DNA from: Pictodentalium vernedei
Lineage: Eukaryota; Mollusca; Scaphopoda; Dentaliida; Dentaliidae
NCBI GenBank assembly: GCA_031216915.1
Contig: CM062292.1
Coordinates: 201,211,262 to 201,275,261 of the forward strand
Direction of reading: 5' to 3'
DNA length: 64,000 nucleotides
Positions 45,011 to 55,014 of the stretch are shown here, piece after piece. Position 1 is the first letter of the stretch; each line of letters starts with the position of its first letter. A program made the translations under genes and the position numbers. The notes beneath the pieces are model-generated. The model ran no database searches and had not been told where the DNA came from. It worked only from the letters and a program-made list of their open reading frames with translations.

Positions 45011-45345
45011 TATCATCTGGAAATCAATTGTTTTGATTTACTATGTTCAGGGTCACTGTGACCTTGATCTTCGACCTAGCAAGTCCAAAATAAATAGGGT
45101 TCTTCCTCTCATGAAGGCCAACCTGCATATGAAGTTTCAAGAATATGGATTCAACCATAGTCAAGTTATCATCTGGAAACCAACTGTTTATGATTTAGTA
45201 TGTTCAAGGTCACTGTGGCCTTCACCATTGACGTAGCAAGTCCAATATAAATAGGGTTCTTCCTCTCACCAAGGCTAACCTACCTATGAAGTTTCATGAA
45301 CGTGGGTCAAACCATCAAGTTATCATCCAGAAACCAATTGTTTCA

Positions 45346-45804
45346 GGTCAAATTGTGATGGCTAATGACTAAACTGGCCTGCAGTATTCACAAAAATCGA
45401 TAAACAGATTTTTTTACTATTGTTTTGAAAACAGCTTATGCGCTTCATAGGAATGAGGTAATTGAGATCATTCCACACAGGTGTCATAAGCTACATTTCT
45501 GAGGCCAAAAAATGAACAGGTTTTGTTATTTAGAAATGTTTTTTTTTTTTTTTTGCAACTATCATCCGCTATTAGTATTAGGTAAACAGTTAATGAAATA
45601 TACAAGAAGATTAATTCAATTCTACATCCGAAACCAACTCACTTCCAATGTTACGACATTGGTGCTGACTTCTGACGTTGTTCCTATATTAGACGTGTTG
45701 AGAACGATATTTTCCATAATGATCTATTTGATGGTGATTATGTGATAAAATGAATTTGTTGAGAATAAATCAATGGTTGTTTGAGAATTATGTTGGTTTA
45801 AGAT
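45346..45804. other. Spacer with a degenerate palindrome
   Basis: 45433-45496 is a copy of the dispersed palindrome family ('ataggaatgaggtaattgagatcattcc..ggtgtcataagc'). No gene supported. Confidence 0.5.
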
Positions 45805-46373
45805 TAGGGCCCTGGGAATCACACATTTTCAATTCGAACTGAATCATGTCTATTATTCAAAATCGAATTGAACCTCAAATCGAATCAGTGGCTTCTTGAA
45901 GAGGATTGATGGGGATTAGGGTGCTATAAACCTGGTTTGTTCTGACTGTGAAGGCTCAAGTCATGGCTGATAAAATAATCCAACTATATCATCAAGGCAT
46001 GCCTTCATCAAAGGCATGCCTTGATGATGTAGTTGGAATATTACCATGTACGGATTATAGTTCAGCATCGACACTGCTTGTAAACCTTAAATTTGCATTT
46101 AACAGTGGTATGGACTAGTGATATTGGAATTAGCATGGCTGGTGGCATAAGTACAGATGTTAATTATATTAATGTAGCAGAAGTTACACTCAGTCTTTTA
46201 TTTCAACATTATTTATGTACGAGTTCCATCTGAACTATACGTTTTGTGAGGCGTTGAAGATGACTGATACCAAGCTATATTTCTATGAAAAAGATTCGCG
46301 AGGAAACAAATTGAGCCAAATATTTACTAAAGATTTGAAATCGAATCAAATCTCGAAGCTTCAAAGGACCCTA
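45805..46373. mobile_element. hAT-like non-autonomous element
   Basis: Ends TAGGGCCCT (45805) and, read inward from the right, TAGGGTCCT (from 46373) match 8 of 9. Flanks TTTAAGAT (45797-45804) and TTTAATAT (46374-46381) are an 8-bp target duplication with one mismatch. Subterminal 'aatcgaat' words on both sides resemble hAT ends. Inside is a hairpin with 27-bp arms (45979-46037). No transposase frame. Confidence 0.7.
45979..46037. repeat. Hairpin with ~27-bp arms inside the hAT-like element
   Basis: TCCAACTATATCATCAAGG pairs with its complement after a 5-nt loop. One mismatch seen. Confidence 0.8.
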
Positions 46374-46384
46374 TTTAATATGCC

Positions 46385-46429
46385 GACAAGTAAATCATCA
46401 AAAGGTCAAAATTTGATGATTTACTTGTC
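46385..46429. repeat. Perfect 18-bp-arm hairpin
   Basis: GACAAGTAAATCATCAAA (46385-46402) and TTTGATGATTTACTTGTC (46412-46429) with a 9-nt loop, just outside the right end of the hAT-like element. Could be a transcription-end structure or a small fold-back. Confidence 0.75.
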
Positions 46430-46439
46430 AGTATGTTAA

Positions 46440-47158
46440 ACCATGATTCTAACAAAAGTTTTAAACAGTTTAATTGATGTTGGACATGAATAATGGCCAC
46501 TACGTCAAATAATTATTGTTGCCATTACACAAGATGGGCAACTGCCCCATGTTACCCATTCTGTGTGCACACAAAACCGAACACAGAGAAAATGTATACC
46601 CCTCTGGTTCAAATGAGAGGACAAGTATATTCTCTGATGACGAAAGTTTTCAATCAACTGAAAAGCTCACAGCTATTAATGATAGATGAACTGTGTTTCC
46701 CAATTTTAAATGTGGATGCTGGTATTTCATAAAAATATCATGTAAAAATGTATCTACTCACATAATTACAATCTTCTCATTCCTTTAAGTAACCTGGAGC
46801 GTGAATGTGTCTAGTACAAAAAGAATACTGCTACCATAAGGAAATAAAAGGCACCATATAAAATTACTTCATTACACAGAATGATAAAACAATACCAACA
46901 TCCAGTAACGCATATGTGGAGAACATCAAGATTTCATTAAAATAGCTATAAATGGTTTCCTGTTGTGTTTTAAGGGTTGGAGGAACACACAGATAGCTAA
47001 TGATTATTGATTTTAATAATTTTTTCCTGTGGAATACTTTTTCTGAATGAATGCCTTCAGTATATGATGCTGTATAGTTATTTCACCATCAGGCTAATTA
47101 CCACAAGCCTGACTTTACCCTTTACCTAACACAGCTTGTGGACAACACTAAACTTCAT
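46440..47158. other. Spacer, nothing recognised
   Basis: AT-rich. A 79-codon frame at 46493-46732 has no recognisable motif and no supporting structure. Confidence 0.4.
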
Positions 47159-47226
47159 CCTTTGAGTGCAACAAGGTGCCATCTAGAATGCTTTAGCATT
47201 GTAAATGGCTCCTTGTTGCACTCAAG
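47159..47226. repeat. 68-bp fold-back element, copy 2
   Basis: Same sequence family as 30718-30784 (shared 'caaggtgccatct', 'aatgct.tagcattg', 'atggc'). Here the outer arms are well paired (TTGAGTGCAACAAGG with CCTTGTTGCACTCAA) while the inner arms have mismatches, the reverse of copy 1. Each copy has kept a different part of the stem. Confidence 0.8.
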
Positions 47227-47261
47227 GAACAAATTGTAATTTGAAAAACATATAGAACCTT

Positions 47262-48562
47262 AGTGAGCACGCTCACATACCCCACGTGCCCCGATATTTC
47301 AAGCTCGGAAAACTGTAATTTTTAGGAAAATGACCCGGAAATCTGTTACGTGTATTTTTCAGAGTCCAGGGCCAGTAATTTCTGCAAAAATCAGCCAAGC
47401 AGAAGGAAACGCAAACTTGATCTGTAAGTCATTGTGGTAGACTCACATACTAAAATGGCTGTAATTTCGATAATATCTGAAAGCGTGCAGAAAAAAAGTC
47501 TGGAAAACTGTAATTTTGATGAACTTTTCAAAGTTGAAGGGCCGTAATTTCGGTAAAAATCAGTGGAGCAGAACAAAATGCAAACTTGATCTGTAGACCA
47601 CCATGTTAGACAAACATACCAAAAATCAGCTCAATATCTGGAAGCATGTAGAGAAAAAGCCCGGAAAACTGCAATTTTGATGAACTTTTCAAAGTATATG
47701 GGGCCGTAATTTTGGTAAAAATCAGTGGAGCGGAACAAAACCCAAACTTGTTCTGTAGGCCACCATGTTAGACTAACATACCAAAAATCAGCTCAATATC
47801 TGGAAGCGTGTAGGAAAAAAGTCCGCAAAACTGTAATTTTGATAAACTTTTCAAAGTTCAAGGGCCATAATTTCAGTAAAAATCAGTGGAGTGGAACAAA
47901 ATGCAAACTTGATCTGAAGGCCACCATGTCAGACTAACATACCAAAAATCAGCTCAATATCTGGAAGCGTGTAGGAAAAAAGTCTGGAAAACTGTAATTT
48001 TGATGCATTTTTCAGAATCCAAGGGCTGTAATTTCGGTAAAAATCAGTGGAGCAGAACAAAATGCAAACTTATTCTGTAGGCCACCATGTTAGACTTACA
48101 TACCAAAAATCAGTTCAATATCTGGAAGCGTGGAGGAAAAATGTCCCCAAAACTGTAATTTTGATTAACTTTTCAAAGTTCAAGGGCCGTAATTTCGGTA
48201 AAAATCAGTGGAGCGGAACAAAATGCAAACTCGATCTGTAGGCCACCATATCAGATCAACATACCAAACATCAGCTCAATATCTGGAAGCGTGTAGAAAA
48301 AAAGTCCGGAAAACTGTAATTTTGAGGAATTTTTCCGAGTCCAAGGGCCATAATTTTGGTAAAAATCAGTGGAGCGGAACAAAATGCAAACTTGATCTGT
48401 AGGCCACCATGTTAGACTCACATACCAAAAATCAGCTCAAAATCTGGAAGCGTGTAGAAAAAAAGTCTGGAAAACAAGTAGGACGGACTGACAGACTGAC
48501 GGACTGACGGCCGGACCAGTCAAAAACATTATACCCCTGCAACTTCATTGCATGGGGTATAA
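47262..48562 (+). mobile_element. HLE-11: Helitron-like element
   Basis: 5' ATACCCC (47277-47283) is the complement of GGGGTAT (48554-48560) in the 3' hairpin ATACCCCtGCAA..TTGCatGGGGTAT (48531-48560). The terminal sequence is TATAATAA, not CTAA. A GACGGACTGACAGACTGACGG microsatellite precedes the hairpin (48482-48515). About six monomers of exactly 161 bp ('atcagtggagcggaacaaaa' at 47719, 47880, 48041, 48202, 48363). Repeated peptides in the plus frames reflect the array. Confidence 0.75.
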
Positions 48563-48666
48563 TAAAAAAAATTCATTTTTGACCTTTAAAAACCCCCAAA
48601 ATGTAGCTTATGAACAAACTTAGTTCCAATGAGGGATCATTAGCTGTCATTTGTTGGCAAGAATTG

Positions 48667-49782
48667 AAATGAAAGTGTCAATGACACTGCAGCTCCACTT
48701 GTCCAAGAAAGGACTGAACTAACTAGAGAGATCCAGTAATGTCAAGTCATTCACTCAAATTTTCTACAGAAAAGACATCACACCAAAACTTCATATGAAA
48801 ACTGAAAAAGATGGGTGAGGGATGCGGCCTGTTGGGTGTACTAATTGAATTGTTAATAATTTATATGCCAAATCAAAGATGGCCTTTGGAGGCCATGTTT
48901 TTCAACAAAATTCAGAAAGATTTGATAACTCCCATCTTGACATCATACCAAAGCTCCATATACAATTTGAAAAAGATCGAGTGAGAGGTGTAGCCTGTAG
49001 GGTGTGTTAATGGAATTGTTGACATTATATGCCAAATCTAAGATGACCACTGCCAGCCATGTTTTTCAACAAAATTCAGAAAAAATTGATAGCTCCCATC
49101 TAGAAATACACCAAAGCTACATATGAAATTCAAAAAAGATTGGGTGAGAGATGTGGCCTATAGGGTGTGCTATTGGAATTGTTGACAATTCATATGCCAA
49201 ATCCAAGATGGCCACTGGCGACAATGTTTTCAACGAAATTCCGAAAAATTTGATACCTCCCAGCTAGACATCACACCAAAGCTACAATGAAATTTGAAAA
49301 AGATCTGGTGAGAGATGTGGTTTGTAGGGTGTGCTAATGGAATTATTGACAATTTATATGCCAAATCTAAGATAGCCACTGGCAGCCATGTTTTTCAATG
49401 AAATTCAAAAAGATTTTATAGCTCCCATCTAGACATTGCCCCATACGAAATTTGGAACTGATTGAATGAGAGCTGCAGCCTGTAGTGTATGCTAATGGAA
49501 ATGTTGACAATTTATATGCCAAAAAAATCTAAGATGGCCACAGACAGCCATATTTTTCAATGAAATTCAGAAAAATTTGATAGCTCCCATCTAGACATTG
49601 CTCCAAAGCCATGTATGAAATTTGGAACTGATTGGGTGAGAGATGGGGCCTGTAGGGTGTTCTAAAGGAATTGTGGCTAGACAGAGGAACGAACGGGCAG
49701 ACGGATGGATGTACAAATGGACAATGGATTGTAACCAAATTCAATAGCTCATACTTGAGTTGACATTGTCAAGTTGAGCTAA
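48667..49782 (+). mobile_element. HLE-12: Helitron-like element
   Basis: The 5' end is the AGTGTCAATGACACT hairpin, then AGCTCCACTTGTC. The 3' hairpin ends GTCAAGTTGAGCTAA (CTAA 49779-49782), so it is kin to HLE-5 and HLE-7 at its ends. The inside holds about five monomers of ~162 bp ('gatggccactggcagccatgtt'). A short ACGG/ATGG tract lies at 49690-49712. Confidence 0.8.
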
Positions 49783-49825
49783 AAAATGTCAAAATTCATG
49801 TGATAATTTTTGTGATATGGCTCTT

Positions 49826-50180
49826 ATTATTTATTTATTGGTGTTAAAGGTCACATATTTCTGCACAATGGCTAATCATGACCCTGACAGTTTACGGGTG
49901 GAGGAAGCTGGAGTACCTGGAGAGAACCACTGAGCAACGGCGAGAAACTGTCAGCTCCCCAACATACTAACTCTACACAAGCAGGGTTAGCACTGGTTGA
50001 AGACAAGTGCACCATCGACGTGCAGTACACCTTAGTACACAGTGTCACCGTGGCCCCATGTGGGCAACGGGAGTGAAGTGTCTTACCCAAGGACACCGCG
50101 TGGTTGCCGCAGGTGGGATTCAAACTGAGGACCTCTCGGCTTGCAGCCTGCACCTCTACCTACTGAGCCACCGCACCCCC
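49826..50180 (-). mobile_element. tRNA-derived SINE (minus strand)
   Basis: Same family as 44634-45010, minus orientation, with boxes A and B recognisable near 50150-50170 and 50110-50125 in complement. The tail is AATA-rich (TTATTTATTTATT in plus sense). Target duplication GATATGGCTCTTA (49813-49825) / GATATAGCTCTTA (50181-50193), one mismatch. Confidence 0.9.
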
Positions 50181-50193
50181 GATATAGCTCTTA

Positions 50194-53100
50194 AATTAGG
50201 TAAAGGGTTAATATTGTAAATGCAACTTTATCATGATGCTTCTAATAAATTATTGGCGTTTAATGTCAATTTCAGCATCTATGGCAATATCATGACAACA
50301 ACATATATAGGAATTCAAGTTTAGTCAAGTGTTTATACCTATGGTGCCCATTTTAGAGGAGTTCCACCCCAGGCACTGGTTAGCAGATCCTATTTTACAA
50401 GTAAAGAAGAACTTGTTTACCACAGTAAACAGGCACAGCTTCACTCTCCAGGGTTCCCATGGGGGTCATGATTCTTGTAAAAACTTGTTACTCAACACAT
50501 CCATTCACAATTCCAAAAGATTCAAGGCAAGAAAATAATAATGTACATTTTTACATGAACAGCTTTCCTCTCTGGAGTTGGGGAAGACATGGGTCCTGGA
50601 CCCTCTGAGCCCACCATCTTTGGTCTGGTGGGAGAAAATTTTGATTTTCAGGTCTGACTCGCCAAATCCTTTACTCTAACAGCCAAAGTTTGCATGTTTT
50701 ACATTAGTATTCAGCTTAAATATTCCATTGACCATGTGTACTGCAAATACAGGACATATTTGTGTTACTATAGGGAATGGATGGGGTATCTTAAAAAACA
50801 ATGCTCCAATATACTTTAAAACATACCCAGACACCAAGGGTCCACAAATATTTGAGAAAAAAAAATTAAAACTTCTCTCCCTATTGGTGAGCAGCCTGCT
50901 ATAAAAGCAGCTAACACTTGCCTAGAAACAACTGCAAAGGCACAGAATGAAGAATGTCAAAGTGTAGAAAAAATGTATAAAAATCTCCAGTCCTTCAAGG
51001 GTTAAGTCAAATTCAACACAGCATTTATAATTCTACTGCCCACTTCACAGAACTTGAACATAAGGCAATTGTTACTGACCCTACTTTGTTTCACCAGTGA
51101 AGCAGAACTTTTATGCCACAGTAAACAGGCAATGCTCTGATTCACAGGATTTCCATGAGGTGTCTGACATGTTACAAGGCTAGCTTTTCTTAAGCAATGA
51201 AAAAACAAATAGAACTAGAGAACTGTAATTTGTTGGACAAATTACGGGCTTTCCAAACGTTTCAATGTGAAAATGCAGACTGCATGTAGCAAAGTAAAGT
51301 GTTTGAAATTAACCATTTCCAAAATGATAGACAGAAAGCATCCAAAGTTGGTTAACTTTGGCATTCATTCACAGTTCTCTTATTCATGCCCTCATTTTGC
51401 CTGGGGGTTAAATCTTGAGATTAAAAAGTAAACAGTAACTTTCTTCTACAATTATTGTTGCATCCATCCATACCAAAATAATTGCTACATCAACCTTGCA
51501 ATTAGAGGAAATGAGTACAGATGTTTGCAAAATTCACTGAAAATCAATTTTTTTTCTGACACTACTATTCTTTACATGGCCAACGCTTATATTGTGTTAA
51601 GCCCCAAAGCATAACTTACAGCAGAGGATCTGGTCATTAGGCATCTCTACCTATAGTAAAACAAAGTGTTTAGAATTAACCCTTTCCAAAATGACAGGAA
51701 GATGCAACCACAGTTAGCTACTTTTGGCATTTTCAGATGGTAATCTTACCCTCATATGCTTGAGGGTTAAAGACAAGATTAAAAACTAAACAGTAACTTT
51801 CTTCTGAAAGCATTGTTGCATCTATGCATACAAAAATAATTGTTATAACAACCTCGCAATTAAGAGAAATTTGCCCTTGAAGTTAGTAAATCTTCAAGAT
51901 TAAACTGATATATTCATATCATTTGTGGCCAATAGGGGTTAATTTTGAAATATTTGTGTGGTGATTTTAGTGTATCATTATGCTCTTAATGTGTGGACAT
52001 CAATCACAGACTGAGTGTCTGAAAAGAGACATGGACTAATTTTGAATATTGGTATTCGAATGAACATGTACAAGTTGAGGGTACTCCTATTCAAGGCCTG
52101 ACAACTGGGTGAGGGCTAAAACTTGGAATAAAACATATAACAAGCAAAATTGTTCTTGGATGAATATCCTATCTTCTCATGGGAAAGATTTTGAGACAAT
52201 ATGGCTCCAGTGCTGAGAAATTGCATGTAAATGTTGGCGAAAATAACAATTATTCCGACAGTACCCTTATGGGAAGTCTCAAATCTGCTAAGGGTTAAAC
52301 TATTAATAATAACATATAGAACAAAATTTGTCATACTTTGACTGCTGCATGCAGCTATAGAAAACATTCAGAGCTCAATCAATTAAAAATGGAGTAAATT
52401 GTCACCTAAACGTACCAAATTCTGAAAAAAATTGAGTTTTTTTGGATGGTACCTACTTTTAAGCACCCACAATGGGATAGGGTTAAACTTTACTACCAAA
52501 CTTACAACAGCAAATATGCTCGGTAGTCAATTGTGAATACGTACATGAAAAGTGTTTGAAATTAACCCTTTCCAAAATGATAAAAAAGCAACCGAAGGTG
52601 GCCAATTTTGTCATTTTCAAACAGTACTCTTATTCTCGCCCTCATTGTGCATGAGGGTTAAATCTGAGATTCAAAAGTAAACAGTAACTTTCTTCCACAA
52701 TCATTGTTGCATCTATCCATACCAAAATAATTGTTACAACAACCTTATAATTCGAGAAATTTGCCCTTGAATTTGGTCAATTTTGAAGAAAAAGGCTATA
52801 TTAATGTAATTTTTGGGGGGTTAATATTGAAAAATTTGAGTGATGATTGTGGTGTATCATATTATGCCCTAAATGTGTGGAAAATTTGAGCTAAATAACT
52901 GTAAACAATTTTGAGACTTTCGAAAAATGGTGAAATTTTGAAGGTTTTGCCAGAATATTTTGAAAATATGCCTTTTCAGACATGACGATACCGCATTTCA
53001 CTAGATTACATAAGTATGCCAAATTTGGTTAAAAGCATACTGCTTGTTTTTGAGCAGTTCAACAGACAAAATTCAAGGATGAAAAAAAAAAAAAAATAAA

Positions 53101-53378
53101 GAAGAAAAATTTTGAAAAAAAAGAATAACAAGATCTTTCCCAAACTGGGTTTGGGAAAGCCTAAAAATCACTCAGATTTTAAATTTTTTATTTTTTTAAT
53201 TTCCAATCACTAATTTTTATACAACACAACCCTGTTCTTGTGGGAAACTAGGTTTAGCAAGATGACAATGATACTGAAATGGACCATACATGCGAGTACA
53301 TCATCGCATGCATGGCCATATTTATTAACCAAACAAAAGATATGACATCTACAGACTGTATAAGGAAGGCAGAATTAA
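50194..53378. repeat. Old diverged repeats without genes
   Basis: Two layers are visible. A ~130-bp unit ('agtaaacaggcacagcttcac', 'cccatgggggtcatg') at about 50340-50480 recurs degenerately at about 51060-51180 and 58445-58580. A longer unit starting 'aagtgtttgaaattaaccctttccaaaatga' occurs at 51297, 51665 and 52551; the last two, with 'gtgtatcat.ttatgcc' downstream at about 51971 and 52857, are ~886 bp apart. A perfect 11-bp-arm hairpin lies at 53135-53159. Frames here are short and unsupported. Confidence 0.6.
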
Positions 53379-53391
53379 ACAAAATGTAGAT

Positions 53392-53752
53392 TATTTATTA
53401 TTTATTTATTGGTGTTTAAGGTCACATATTTCTGCACAATGGCTAATCATGACTAGGACAGTTTTACGGGGTGGAGGAAGCCAGAGTATGTGGAGAGAAC
53501 CACCGAGTAACGGCGAGCATCTGTCAGCTCCCCAACATACTAACTCCACACAAGCAGGGTTAGCATTGGTTGAAGACAGGTGCACCATCGACGTGCAGTA
53601 CACCTTAGTACACAACGTCACCGTGCCCCAACGCAGGCAATGGGGGTGAAGTGTCTTGCCCAAGGACACAACGCAGTTGCTGCAGGTGGGATTCGAACCA
53701 AGAACCTCTCGGCTTGCAGCCTGCACCTCTACTAAATGACCCACCGTGCCCC
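53392..53752 (-). mobile_element. tRNA-derived SINE (minus strand)
   Basis: 361 bp, closely similar to the SINE at 49826. Target duplication ACAAAATGTAGAT (53379-53391) / ACAAAATGAAGAT (53753-53765), one mismatch. Head at the right end: GGATTCGAACCA and TGCAGCCTGCACCTCT in complement are box B and the region before it. Confidence 0.9.
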
Positions 53753-53984
53753 ACAAAATGAAGATATAACTATACAAGTAAGTAAGCTACTTCAGATCCT
53801 ATATCTGAAGAAGCAAACCTGTACATGAACCATGGATATAAAATTTCACCTACTCCACATGTATCTGAAGCAGCATAATGAAAGCATAACCCTTTAACCA
53901 ATGCAGAAGATATCAAAATTTATTATTTTAAATATCATTTTTTTTTAATTTTTCAAAAAATTTCAACAAAACAATAGCATGTGA

Positions 53985-54943
53985 CAGGGTCCAGCCGTGA
54001 GGGCGACTAGGGCGATTATAAGTCGCCCTCTAAAAATTGGCCAAAATGAGGAAAGGCTGAACTGAGTGATCCAAGGTTTACATAAAAACGATTATTTTCA
54101 AGAATCGAATGCGCTTGAGTGTGATAAACAGGCATTTTCACATTTTCATTCGTCAAATAAACAATCATTTATTTGAAATCACAGGAGAATCAATTGTCCA
54201 TTGTCGCCTTTTGCGGATTTCTATTTTGTTCCATTTCAGTCGGAGCTTCAAGTGTCGAAACGAAAATAGGTGACTTACGTGACTCAACAAAATAACCCAG
54301 TTAAAAAGCAGGTTACGTCGCTTAGGATGCCAAAAATTCTCTGCTGAAAATGTATGCACAACGAACGTATTTTCTAACACTGTATTTTTAAATCGTTTTG
54401 CTGATGACTGTTAACTGTCTGTTCCCAGAAAAACACGAATGGAATTGAAACACTTGAAAAAAGAGCTTTAGTGGTGACAAGGAAAGCTTTGTACAGGGCA
54501 CAAGTGTGCATATGAAGGATTTTGAAAAAGTACCTTCCAAGCAACCTTTTCACATCTGGTCCTGTTCACACTTTCAGACTTTGGAAATTATTAGCTTAGT
54601 AGACTTTGGTGAAAGCTAACCACAGGAGGGTGCTGGGGGGGTTGGCACGAAGAAGAGGGGAGAAGTCACAAAGGAGAGGGTAGCAGAAGGGGATTTTCAA
54701 TCAATAATTACTTTATTTTTTAACCTGGAATAGATGCATCATAGACAACTGGACCTGGATTAATCGGGCGTTAATGTAGGACCACAAGCTTAAAGTATGA
54801 AAGGGCGGCAGGGGGTGGTACATAAATATTCTTAATTTTCCCCTCTTGCCTATGAAGTCTCCCTACTTAACTCTGCAGTCTCCCTATTTTTTCTGGAGGG
54901 AGACATGAAGTCTCCCTAAAATTCTCCCCTACGCTGGTTCCTG
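53985..54943. mobile_element. hAT-like non-autonomous element, 959 bp
   Basis: Imperfect inverted ends CAGGGTCCAGC (53985) and, inward from 54943, CAGGAACCAGC. Possible 8-bp target duplication GCATGTGA / TCGTGTGA (6 of 8). Subterminal palindrome GAGGGCGACT..AGTCGCCCTC near 53999-54034, and a further 'agtctccct' repeat cluster at 54855-54920. It lies exactly where the split repeat is interrupted. No transposase frame recognised. Confidence 0.55.
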
Positions 54944-55014
54944 TCGTGTGACCCCTCAATGAACTCGTTCCAAAGAGGGGTCACATGATACGGTTTTGTT
55001 AAAAAAAATTGAAA

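Larger units (their letters stand above)
41450..45345. repeat. Tandem array with nuclear-receptor-like palindrome in each monomer
   Basis: Monomers of ~157 bp ('gaaaccaattgtttacaatt', 'atgaagtttcatgaatgtgg', 'aagttatcatcc'). Each holds AAGGTCACTGTGACCTT or a variant, followed by TTGACCTTTGACCT. Copies of the palindrome: 41511, 41655, 41815, 41971, 42142, 42298, 44503, 45049, 45206 (17 bp each). It matches the estrogen-response-element pattern (two AGGTCA half-sites inverted with 3-bp spacing) and a following direct repeat spaced by one base. Interrupted by HLE-10 and a SINE. Its own termini are not recognised. Confidence 0.85.

Noticed and set aside
41450-45345. A functional estrogen-response enhancer
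   Set aside because: The motif match is real, but its presence in every monomer of a dispersed repeat does not show receptor binding. Kept as a hypothesis only.
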